From Schlegelella_A sp038318385 (GTDB lineage: Bacteria; Pseudomonadota; Gammaproteobacteria; Burkholderiales; Burkholderiaceae_C), in the NCBI GenBank assembly GCA_038318385.1, contig JBBQCD010000005.1:40066-104065 (forward strand): a DNA stretch of 64,000 nucleotides, read 5' to 3'. Position 1 is the first letter of the stretch. Each line of letters starts with the position of its first letter. The notes under the pieces are model-generated. The model was given only the letters and a program-made list of their open reading frames with translations, was not told where the DNA came from and did not search any database. Of this stretch, positions 57,025 through 64,000 are shown in pieces. The position numbers and the translations under genes were made by a program.

Positions 57025-58701
57025 ATGGCGATGCGCGCCGAGCCACCCGACCGCACCTGCGTCCTGATCGTCGGCGGCGGCCCCTGCGGCCTGATGCTGG
57101 CCAACGAGCTCGGCCGGCGCGGCGTCGCTGCGGTGCTGGTAGATGCCAAGCCCGGCACCGCCTTCAACCCGCAGGCCAACGCCACCCAGGCGCGGACGAT
57201 GGAGCACTTCCGGCGCCTCGGCTTCGCCGGGGAGATCCGTGCCCTCGGCCTGCCGCCGGACTTTCCGACCGACGTCGCCTACTTCACCCGCTACGCGCGG
57301 CACGAGCTGGCACGACTGCACCTGCCGTCGGCGCGACAGGCCCGGGCCGCCATCAGCGGCCTCGCCGGATCGTGGAGCGCGGCGGAACTGCCGCACCGGG
57401 TCTCGCAGAAGAAGGTTGAAGTCGTCCTGCGCCGCCACGCCGAGGCTTTGCCCGGCGTCGCGCTGCACTACGGCTGGCGCCTGCTGACCTTCATCGACGA
57501 CGGCGACGCGGTGACGGCCGAGATCGAGCGCGTCGAGGACGGACGACGCGCGCGGATCACCGCCGCATGGCTGGTCGGTGCCGACGGCCCGCGCAGCACG
57601 GTGCGCCAGCAACTCGGCTGGCGCTATCGCGGCGAGACCGGCGTCCAGCGCGACTTCATGGGCGGCCGGATGTACGCGGTCTACGCCCGTTGTCCGGCGT
57701 TCTACGACGTCGTACCGCATCCGCCGGCCTGGATGAACGTCAGCTTCAACCGCGAACGACGGGCCTTCATGGCCGCCGTCGACGGTCGTGGCGAGTTCGC
57801 CTTCCACACGCAGTTGCGCGACCACGAAGACGAAGCCCGGCTCGGCGACGACGACGCCCGCGCGCTGTTCCAGGCCGCCGTGGGCCTCGAATTGCCGGTC
57901 GAGATCCTGTCGCGCGGCACCTGGACCGCCGGCCATTGCCTCGTCGCCGAGCGGTTCGCCGCCGGCCGTGTGTTCCTCGGCGGAGACGCGGCCCACCTCT
58001 TCACGCCAACCGGCGGCCTCGGCTACAACACCGCGATCGAGGATGCCGTGAACCTCGGCTGGAAGCTCGCCGCAGTGGCCCGCGGGCATGCCGGCCCGGC
58101 GCTGCTGGCGAGCTACGAGCGCGAGCGCCTGCCGCTGGCCGTGCGCAACACCGCCTACGCCAAGGGCTTCGCCGAATCGCTCGGCCGCTTCGAGCCCGCT
58201 GCCGAAATCGAGGACGAGTCCCCCGCCGGCGCGGCCGCGCGGGCGGCCGCCGGCGTGTACCTCGCGGCCCACGGGCGCGCCGAATTCGACATCCCCGGCA
58301 TCACCTTCGGCGGTCGCTACGACGGCTCGACGGCCATCGTGGCCGACGGCAGCACCCCACCACCCGACGCCGCCAACCGCTACGAGCCGAGCGGCTGCCC
58401 CGGCGGCCGCGCACCCCACCTGTGGCTCGCCGACGGCGCCTCGCTCTACGACCGCTTCGGCTTCGAATGGACGCTGCTGCGCCTGGGAAACGGCGCGCCG
58501 GACGCGCAGCCGTTCAGTGCCGCGGCCACGCGTCGAGGCATCCCGCTGACGCTGCTGGACCTGCCCGACCCCGCGGCGCGCGAGCTGTACGGCGCTGCAC
58601 TGGCGCTGATCCGCCCGGACCAGATCGTGGCCTGGCGCGGCGACGATGCGCGAGAGGCGGCCAGCGTCATGGCCGCGGTGTGCGCCAACGACGAGCCCTG
58701 A
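57025..58701 (+). CDS. FAD-dependent aromatic monooxygenase (PHBH/MhpA fold)
   Basis: A 558-residue flavoprotein hydroxylase. The ADP-binding motif is VLIVGGGPCGLMLANELGRRG, the DG motif is WLVGADGPRSTVRQQLG, and the second FAD motif is RVFLGGDAAHLFTPTGGLGYNTAIEDAVNLGWKLAAV. A C-terminal thioredoxin-like extension (~430-558) is present, as in phenol- or MhpA-type enzymes. It hydroxylates a phenolic ring with NAD(P)H and O2; the substrate is unknown. I chose ATG 57025; 57031 is equally possible. It is convergent with the catabolic operon at 58757-64000. Confidence 0.88.
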   Translation: MAMRAEPPDRTCVLIVGGGPCGLMLANELGRRGVAAVLVDAKPGTAFNPQANATQARTMEHFRRLGFAGEIRALGLPPDFPTDVAYFTRYARHELARLHLPSARQARAAISGLAGSWSAAELPHRVSQKKVEVVLRRHAEALPGVALHYGWRLLTFIDDGDAVTAEIERVEDGRRARITAAWLVGADGPRSTVRQQLGWRYRGETGVQRDFMGGRMYAVYARCPAFYDVVPHPPAWMNVSFNRERRAFMAAVDGRGEFAFHTQLRDHEDEARLGDDDARALFQAAVGLELPVEILSRGTWTAGHCLVAERFAAGRVFLGGDAAHLFTPTGGLGYNTAIEDAVNLGWKLAAVARGHAGPALLASYERERLPLAVRNTAYAKGFAESLGRFEPAAEIEDESPAGAAARAAAGVYLAAHGRAEFDIPGITFGGRYDGSTAIVADGSTPPPDAANRYEPSGCPGGRAPHLWLADGASLYDRFGFEWTLLRLGNGAPDAQPFSAAATRRGIPLTLLDLPDPAARELYGAALALIRPDQIVAWRGDDAREAASVMAAVCANDEP

Positions 58702-58756
58702 CACCGTTGCCGGCGGCGCGGCGGGATCACGCGCGGCGTCGGCGCGGTGCGCCGCT

Positions 58757-59740
58757 TCAACCGCGCAGCAGCGCCTCGATCGTCTCCTGCACGGCCAGCG
58801 CCTCTGCGAACCCCGGCAGGCCATGCGGCCGGCCTTCGACGAGGTCCGCCCACTGATCGAGCTGCTTCACCTGCGTGGCCGCACGCAGGTCACCGGTCGG
58901 CCCGACCGGCTGCCAGGCGACGCCCGCTCTACGCTGCTGGATGACGCTGAACCATTCGCGCAGTTCGATCTCGCCGGCGGCGGCTTCCCAGCGCATGCGG
59001 TTGCGATCGGCCACCGCCACGGCGGGATCGACACGGCCATCGATCCGCACCTCGACGGGGCCGGCGTGCAACCGGGCGCGCAACGCAGTCTCGGCGCCAA
59101 GGCCGTCGGCCGGACGGTCGGCCTGCGCGTCGAGGACACGGGCCCGGCCCAGCACGCGCTGCAACACGAAAACGAAATGCGACAGCACCTCGCGCGTGAA
59201 ACCGCCTTCGATGCGCTCCGACAGCCAGGGTCCGGCGGCCGCCTGCCAGGGCCGCGGCCACGCCGCGAAGGCGAGTTCGACCTCGATGCGGGCGAGTTCG
59301 CCGAGCGGCCGCTCGACGCCGCCGAAGGCGTTTACCAGCGCGGCCAGCCCCGGCGAGGAAGCGAGCGAGAAATTGACCGCCGCCCGGCAGCCGTCGCCCT
59401 CGATGCGCGCGATGGTGCGGCGGGCGGCGTCGAAGTCGACGGTCAGCGGCTTCTCGCACAGCACGGCCAGGCCGGCATCGAGCGCGGCCTCCGTCAGCGC
59501 CAGGTGCGCCGCCGGCGGCGTCGCGATGTAGAGGCTGTGCAGACCGGGAGTCCGGACCACCGCATCAGCGCTCCCTGCCACGCGCAGTTTCGGGTGGCGC
59601 TGGCGCGCCCGCGCGATGGCAGTCGCATCGGCGTCCCAGCCGACGACGGCATCGAGCCGCGGGTGGGGATCGAGGCGCTCGAGCATCCGCAGGCCCATGA
59701 CGCCGAGACCGACGATGCCTACATGCAGGGGGTCGGACAT
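58757..59740 (-). CDS. Gfo/Idh/MocA family oxidoreductase
   Basis: A 327-residue NAD(P)-dependent dehydrogenase. The Rossmann start is HVGIVGLGVMGLRMLERL; the cofactor/catalytic Lys is in AVLCEKPLTVDFDAARR and SLYIATPPAAHLALTEAALDAG precedes it. The C-terminal half is the family's beta-sheet domain. AAGGAG seven bases before ATG 59740 fixes the start. Members oxidise sugars, inositol or, as LigC, aromatic ring-fission products; the sequence is not clearly LigC-like. It is the last gene of the catabolic run. Confidence 0.88.
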   Translation of the reverse strand: MSDPLHVGIVGLGVMGLRMLERLDPHPRLDAVVGWDADATAIARARQRHPKLRVAGSADAVVRTPGLHSLYIATPPAAHLALTEAALDAGLAVLCEKPLTVDFDAARRTIARIEGDGCRAAVNFSLASSPGLAALVNAFGGVERPLGELARIEVELAFAAWPRPWQAAAGPWLSERIEGGFTREVLSHFVFVLQRVLGRARVLDAQADRPADGLGAETALRARLHAGPVEVRIDGRVDPAVAVADRNRMRWEAAAGEIELREWFSVIQQRRAGVAWQPVGPTGDLRAATQVKQLDQWADLVEGRPHGLPGFAEALAVQETIEALLRG

Positions 59741-59823
59741 GCGAGCTCCTTGAGGATTGCAGAGGGCGGCGTGATCGGGAAACCGTCGTCCTGGGGGCGA
59801 CTGCTTCGGCGGCGGCTTCGGGA

Positions 59824-60636
59824 CTACGGCTCGGCGCGTGCCAGCAGCATGCGGGCACGCTCGAGCACCGGACGATCGACCATCCGACCCTCGAACTGCA
59901 CGGCGCCGGCGCCGCCTTCGGCGGCGGCCAGGACCCCGTGCGCCCACTCGATCTCGGCGGGATCCGGACGCAGCGCCGAGTGCACCACCGCGACCTGGCG
60001 CGGATGGATGCACAGCTTGGCGCCGAAGCCGTGGGCGCGGGCGCGGGCCATGTCGGCGCGCACCGCAGCGGCGTCGTCGATCGCCGTGGTCACGCCCGCC
60101 ACCGGCGGTGCCAGTCCCGCCGCGCGCGACGCCAGCGCGAGGTGGCTGGCCGCGGGGTCGAAGCCGGCCGGATCTCCGGAAAGCCCGAGATCGAGCGCGA
60201 AGTCGAGCGTGCCGAAGACCAGGCGGCTGACGCCCGGCGCCCCTGCGAGCTCGACCGCGTTCAGCACCCCGCGCGCGGACTCGATCAGCGCCAGGATCTC
60301 GATACCCGGCCGGCGGCTGCGCACGCGGGCGACCGTCACCGCCCGCTCGGCCTTCGGCAGCAGCAGCGCGCGCAGGCCCGAGCCCTGCAGGACCGTCATG
60401 TCGGCGTCGTACCACTCGGTCGTGTCGTCGTTGATGCGCACCACCAGGCGCTCCAGCTCGGCCGCGTCGGCGCCGGCAATGCGCGCGCCGACAGCGGCGC
60501 GGGCGGTCTCCTTGGCATCGGGCGAGACCGCATCCTCGAGGTCGAGGATGACGCGGTCCGCGCCCGAGGCCAGGGCCTTGTCGAAGCGGTCCGGGCGGTC
60601 GCCCGGGACGAACAGGTAGCTGCGGGGAAACGTCAC
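59824..60636 (-). CDS. CitE-type CoA ester lyase (HpcH/HpaI family)
   Basis: A 270-residue TIM-barrel lyase. SYLFVPGDRPDRFDKALASGADRVILDLEDAVSPD, LVVRIND, LPKAE, ALIESARGVLNAVEL, VFGTLDFALDLG and KLCIHPRQV are the conserved blocks, with the metal-binding Glu in LIESARG. It cleaves beta-hydroxyacyl-CoA such as citramalyl-CoA or malyl-CoA. The GTG start at 60636 is preceded by AAGGA. The adjacent hydratase suggests a citramalyl-CoA lyase in a C5-dicarboxylate route (itaconate or mesaconate), by analogy with Ich/Ccl. Confidence 0.88.
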   Translation of the reverse strand: MTFPRSYLFVPGDRPDRFDKALASGADRVILDLEDAVSPDAKETARAAVGARIAGADAAELERLVVRINDDTTEWYDADMTVLQGSGLRALLLPKAERAVTVARVRSRRPGIEILALIESARGVLNAVELAGAPGVSRLVFGTLDFALDLGLSGDPAGFDPAASHLALASRAAGLAPPVAGVTTAIDDAAAVRADMARARAHGFGAKLCIHPRQVAVVHSALRPDPAEIEWAHGVLAAAEGGAGAVQFEGRMVDRPVLERARMLLARAEP

Positions 60637-60710
60637 GATCGATCCTTGGTTCAGGGGTGAGGCGACGCGGCGCGTCGTTGCTCGTCGACGGCGGTTGCCG
60701 GCAGGACCGC

Positions 60711-61592
60711 TCAGCGCAGGTGCGCGCTCGCGTCCATCGTCAGCCAGCCCTCGTGGTCCGATGCCCAGAGTCGCACCGACCCGCCGGCTTCCGTCGGCGC
60801 GCCCTGCACGTGCATCGGCGCGCCGTCGAAGGTCGGCCGCAGGGCCTTGAAGCTGAAGGTCGCGAGTTCCGCCTCGGGGCGCTCGCGCCGCAGCAGGTCC
60901 AGCAGCAGCGTGGCGATCAGCGGCCCGTGGACGACGAGGCCGGGGTAGCCCTCGACCTCCGTCACATAACGTCGATCGTAATGGATGCGATGGCCGTTGA
61001 ACGTCAGTGCCGAATAGCGGAACAACAGCACCGGGTCGGGCTCGAGTCGGCGCCGCCAGACCGCGCCTTCGGGCGCCGGGTGCGGCGGCGGCACGACGTC
61101 GCCCGGGCGCTGGGCGTCGCGGTAGACGATGTCGTGGTACTCGACCAGAGCGGCGTCGGCGGCATCGTTGCAGCGCACCTCGTGGCGCACCTTGACGAAG
61201 ACGAGCCGGCCGCTGCGGCCCTCCTTCGAGGTGACGTCGGCGATGGTCGAGGTGCGCTCGACGCGGTCGCCGATGCGGATCGGGCCGCGGAACTCGAACT
61301 GGCTGCCGGCCCACATGCGCCGCGGCAGCGCCACCGGCGGCAGGAAACCCCCGCGGCGCGGATGGCCGTCGGCGCCGATCTCCGACTGGCGGTGCAACGG
61401 CAGGAAGTAGAGCCAGTGCCAGAGCGGCGGCAGCACGCTACCGGGCTCGAACGCTACCGGCGGGTGGTCGAGCGTGGCATTGAGCGCGACGGCCGGCGTC
61501 GGCGAGACCCGATCGCGCACGGTCTCGCTGCGCCCGATCCAGGCGCGCAGGTCGGGCTCGGCTTGGGCTGCGGCGGCTGATACGGGATTCAT
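60711..61592 (-). CDS. Mesaconyl/itaconyl-CoA hydratase-type MaoC protein
   Basis: A 293-residue double hot-dog dehydratase of the FAS1-like type. LPPLWHWLYFLPLHRQSEIGADGHPRRGGFLPPVALPRRMWAGS is a strong marker of mesaconyl-C4-CoA or itaconyl-CoA hydratases. The catalytic hot-dog loop appears as RYSALTFNGHRIHYDRRYVTEVEGYPGLVVHGPL with Asp and His. It hydrates the unsaturated acyl-CoA to citramalyl-CoA for cleavage by the next gene product. It starts eight bases after the nitronate monooxygenase-like gene. Confidence 0.85.
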   Translation of the reverse strand: MNPVSAAAAQAEPDLRAWIGRSETVRDRVSPTPAVALNATLDHPPVAFEPGSVLPPLWHWLYFLPLHRQSEIGADGHPRRGGFLPPVALPRRMWAGSQFEFRGPIRIGDRVERTSTIADVTSKEGRSGRLVFVKVRHEVRCNDAADAALVEYHDIVYRDAQRPGDVVPPPHPAPEGAVWRRRLEPDPVLLFRYSALTFNGHRIHYDRRYVTEVEGYPGLVVHGPLIATLLLDLLRRERPEAELATFSFKALRPTFDGAPMHVQGAPTEAGGSVRLWASDHEGWLTMDASAHLR

Positions 61593-61600
61593 CGATCGCC

Positions 61601-62638
61601 TCACACCGACGCCAGCTCGCGCGTCAACTGCCCGGCGGGCACGGCCTTGCAGCCGCTGACGTTCTGCCCCGCCCAGAGTGGCGAGAAGTCGCCGCTGCCC
61701 GCAGCCTCGGCGCGGGCCCGCAACGGCGCGATCGCCGCGGTCGCCAGCGGGAACGCCGGTGGCGCCGAGCCCATCGGGCCGAGCTCGCGCATCAGGCGGT
61801 TGACGATGCTCCGCGCCGGGCGGCCGGTGAAGAGGTTCGTCAACGCGGTGCGGCTCGCCGCCTCGCTGGCCAGCGCGCGCCGGTGCACCGCGCTCGTCGT
61901 CGCCTCCGGGCACAGCAGATAAGCGGTGCCGACCTGGACGCCGGCCGCACCGAGCGCGAGCGCCGCAGCGACGCCACGGGCATCGGCGATGCCGCCGGCA
62001 GCGATGACCGGCACGCGCACCGCGGCCACCACCTGCGGCAGCAGCGCGAAGGTGCCGATCTGCGTGGCGACGTCGTCGCCCAGGAACATGCCGCGATGGC
62101 CGCCGGCCTCCACGCCCTGAGCAATGACCGCGTCCACGCCTCGCGCCTCGAGCCAGCGAGCCTCTTCGACCGTCGTCGCCGAAGCGATCACCGTCGAACC
62201 CCAGGCGCGCACACGCTCCAGAAGGTCGGGCGCCGGCAGGCCGAAATGAAAGCTGACGATCGCCGGCGGCTCGGCCTCGAGCACGTCGGCGACGGCGGCG
62301 CTGAACGGGGCGCGTCCAGACCCTGGGGTCACATCCTCAATGTCGAGGCCGAGTTCCGCGTAGTACGGCTGCAGCGCGGCGCGCCAGACCTCCTCTCGCC
62401 TCGGATCCGGCTGCGTCGCCTCATGGCAGAAGAAGTTGACGTTGAACGGCTTGGTCGTGCCGGCGCGAATGGCGGCGAGTTCCCGGCCGAGCGTCTCGGG
62501 CGCGAGGAGCGCGCACGGCAGCGAGCCGAGGCCGCCGGCTTCGCAGACGGCGACCGCGAGCGCACCCAGCTGGACCCCGGCCATCGGCGCCTGGACGATC
62601 GGCAGTTCGATGCCGAAGAGCGCTTGCAGGGTCTGCAT
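61601..62638 (-). CDS. Nitronate monooxygenase family protein
   Basis: A 345-residue FMN-binding TIM-barrel protein. IVQAPMAGVQLGALAVAVCEAGGLGSL at the start, FNVNFFCH, VSFHFGLP, GVDAVIAQGVEAGGHRG (flavin and substrate loop) and VPVIAAGGIADARGVAAALALGAAGVQVGTAYL are class I NMO/2-nitropropane dioxygenase markers. Many members act on unknown substrates in catabolic operons; some are enoyl reductase-like. It lies between the aldolase and hydratase genes in one transcript. Confidence 0.88.
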   Translation of the reverse strand: MQTLQALFGIELPIVQAPMAGVQLGALAVAVCEAGGLGSLPCALLAPETLGRELAAIRAGTTKPFNVNFFCHEATQPDPRREEVWRAALQPYYAELGLDIEDVTPGSGRAPFSAAVADVLEAEPPAIVSFHFGLPAPDLLERVRAWGSTVIASATTVEEARWLEARGVDAVIAQGVEAGGHRGMFLGDDVATQIGTFALLPQVVAAVRVPVIAAGGIADARGVAAALALGAAGVQVGTAYLLCPEATTSAVHRRALASEAASRTALTNLFTGRPARSIVNRLMRELGPMGSAPPAFPLATAAIAPLRARAEAAGSGDFSPLWAGQNVSGCKAVPAGQLTRELASV

Positions 62639-62666
62639 CGGTGCGCCTGCCGCAATCGCCCGGAGA

Positions 62667-63452
62667 CTATCCGGCGAGGTCTTCCAGGCGGATGCCGGCG
62701 ACGCGCAGCATCGCGTCGAAGACCGGCTGGTAGGGCCGGCTGTGGCCCTTCTGCATCGGCTTCCTCTGCGCCGGGATCGCGCGCAGCACCGCTTCGGGAA
62801 TCGGCACGTTCGGGCCGGGCATCGCTGCGGCGGCGACCTGGACCTCGCAGGCGCGCTGCAGCGACCAGCTCTCGATGAAGGTTTCAGGCACGCTGGCGCC
62901 GACGACCAGCAGGCCGTGGTTCCGCAGGATCAGCACATCCTTCTCGCCGAGGCTCGCCACCAGACGCTGCTGCTCGGCGACATCGGTGGTGATGCCCTCG
63001 AAGTCGTGGTAGGCCACCCGGCCCCAGAACTGCGCCGCGTAGAAGTTGTCGTAGGTCAGGCCCTGCTGCTTGCTGGCGACGGCGATGCCGGCGGTGGTGT
63101 GGGTATGGACGATGCAGTGGGCGTCGTGACGGTTCGCGTGGATCGCCGAATGGATGACGAAGCCGGCCGGGTTGATCGGGTAGGCCGATTCGCCGATCAC
63201 GTTGCCGGCGAGGTCGATCTTCACCAGGTTGCGTGCCGTCACCTCGGTGTAGTGCAGCCCGTAGGGATTGATCAGGAATTGCGGCTCGTCGCCCGGCACG
63301 CGCAACGTGATGTGGTTGAAGATCATCTCGGCCCAGCCGAGGTGCGCGAACAGGCGGTAGCAGGCGGCGAGCTCCAGCCGCAGCGCCCATTCCTCGGCGC
63401 CGATGCCTGCGGGCCGGGCAACTTGCGGCAATTCACGGATGGGTGCGTTCAT
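62667..63452 (-). CDS. Class II aldolase/adducin family protein
   Basis: A 261-residue metal-dependent protein. Zinc histidines are in FVIHSAIHANRHDAHCIVHTHTTAG and VLILRNHGLLVVG; the glutamate-containing FNHITLRVPG and FLINPYGLHYTEVTARNLVKID are conserved. Family members are aldolases of sugar phosphates or decarboxylases of dihydroxyphthalate-type aromatics. In this cluster, next to a LigB-type dioxygenase, aromatic decarboxylation or cleavage of a ring-fission product is more likely than sugar metabolism. ATG 63452 is chosen over 63491. Confidence 0.88.
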   Translation of the reverse strand: MNAPIRELPQVARPAGIGAEEWALRLELAACYRLFAHLGWAEMIFNHITLRVPGDEPQFLINPYGLHYTEVTARNLVKIDLAGNVIGESAYPINPAGFVIHSAIHANRHDAHCIVHTHTTAGIAVASKQQGLTYDNFYAAQFWGRVAYHDFEGITTDVAEQQRLVASLGEKDVLILRNHGLLVVGASVPETFIESWSLQRACEVQVAAAAMPGPNVPIPEAVLRAIPAQRKPMQKGHSRPYQPVFDAMLRVAGIRLEDLAG

Positions 63453-63542
63453 GGCAGTTTCCTTTCGGCGATTCGACCGGTTGTAGGGCAAGTATCGGTC
63501 GTGGCCTCGGCCGTGCCACGCTCGTGGGTAAGGTACCGGCCT

Positions 63543-64000
63543 TCAGGCAACCGTCATCACGGCCGCGGTGCAGCCGACCGAGAAGATCGGGATCGGAGCG
63601 TAGAAACGGACGCTGCCCTGGCCGCGTGCCGCGGCGGCGACGGCGATGAAGGTGCGGATCTCGAAGCCGCCCTGGCCAGCCTCTCGGTACGTTGCTTCGT
63701 CGCTGTACGACAGCAGGGCCTCGCGGTCGTTGCGCGACCAGCGCTCGAGGAACTCGCGGTCCCAAGGCTCGTTCACCTTGCCGGAATCCGGCGTCGCCGG
63801 CCAGTGCGAGATGCCACCGGTGCCGACCAGCGCGATCCGCTCCGGGACGCCGTCGAAGGCCTCGCGCAGCGCCTCGCCGAAGGCCCAGGCGCGCGCCAGC
63901 GGCGTCAGCGGCGGGCCCTGGCAGTTGATGTTCACGGGGATCACCGGCAGGTCCCAGGCCGGCGTCAGGAAGTGCAGCGGCACCATCAGGCCGTGGTCGA
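63543..64000 (-). CDS. LigB-type class III extradiol dioxygenase (5' truncated)
   Basis: The C-terminal ~152 residues of a protein that runs off the window. The pattern DHGLMVPLHFLTP, LPVIPVNINCQGPPLTPLARAWAFGEALREA, RIALVGTGGISHWP and PWDREFLERWS matches the catalytic beta subunit of protocatechuate 4,5-dioxygenase or gallate-type dioxygenases. These use Fe(II) to open catecholic rings at a meta position. It is the first visible gene of the catabolic run and gives that operon an aromatic-degradation character. Confidence 0.85.
   Translation of the reverse strand, partial: DHGLMVPLHFLTPAWDLPVIPVNINCQGPPLTPLARAWAFGEALREAFDGVPERIALVGTGGISHWPATPDSGKVNEPWDREFLERWSRNDREALLSYSDEATYREAGQGGFEIRTFIAVAAAARGQGSVRFYAPIPIFSVGCTAAVMTVA

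Overview
The window is very GC-rich chromosomal DNA with tightly packed genes. It looks like a betaproteobacterium, most probably of the order Burkholderiales. The main support is conserved gene order: tyrS, a cation-efflux gene and dtd run divergently from an M23 peptidase, followed by anmK, erpA, rpsI and rplM. This arrangement is typical of betaproteobacteria. pgi, pssA, htpG and srkA are also housekeeping genes. I see no rRNA, tRNA, CRISPR array, phage or insertion sequence. The genus cannot be fixed from the sequence alone.

Layout. 1-2.1 kb: 3' end of an FAD/Fe-S 2-hydroxyacid dehydrogenase. 2.1-11.1 kb: conserved core (dtd, CDF transporter, tyrS, M23 peptidase, a DUF3455 lipoprotein with an ECF sigma/anti-sigma pair, anmK, erpA, rpsI, rplM). 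11.4-19.3 kb: GNAT, DUF2726 membrane protein, srkA kinase, htpG with a clear sigma-32 promoter, a HipA-like kinase/DUF3037 pair, and an acyl-CoA ligase. 19.3-23.8 kb: CaiB-type CoA-transferase, aldo/keto reductase coupled to an ammonium transporter, and an SDR. 23.9-26.1 kb: a Cyc2-like monoheme cytochrome fused to an outer-membrane barrel plus a c4-type diheme lipoprotein, behind a perfect FNR/ANR box. 26.1-32.1 kb: quinone reductase, then a minus-strand run of molybdenum hydroxylase (two subunits) joined directly to soxX-soxY-soxZ-soxA. 32.1-33.3 kb: RES/Xre toxin-antitoxin pair with an operator-like promoter. 33.4-36.6 kb: SDR, opine-dehydrogenase-like and 3-hydroxyacyl-CoA dehydrogenase genes.

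36.6-45.3 kb is a signalling region: a hybrid histidine kinase, an arylmalonate decarboxylase, and an operon of histidine kinase, response regulator, response-regulator/cyclase and orphan solute-binding protein. 45.3-53.3 kb: a frameshifted HAD hydrolase, pgi, a second orphan solute-binding protein, and an Fe3+/2-aminoethylphosphonate-type ABC importer. Both gene junctions of that importer operon carry chains of tiny ATGA-coupled reading frames. 53.4-56.9 kb: pssA, a SET-domain protein, a spermidine-synthase-like protein and small conserved proteins. 57-64 kb: an FAD aromatic hydroxylase divergent from a catabolic operon (LigB-type dioxygenase, class II aldolase, nitronate monooxygenase family, mesaconyl/itaconyl-CoA hydratase type, CitE-type lyase, Gfo/Idh oxidoreductase).

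The most interesting items are the FNR-linked Cyc2-like/c4 pair (a possible outer-membrane electron conduit), the truncated sox set with an atypical SoxY arm fused to a molybdenum-hydroxylase operon, the mini-ORF relays in the ABC operon, the HipA-like/DUF3037 pair facing a heat-shock promoter, and the kinase-cyclase-binding-protein operon. All functional statements come from reading the sequence and family knowledge; no database search was run.
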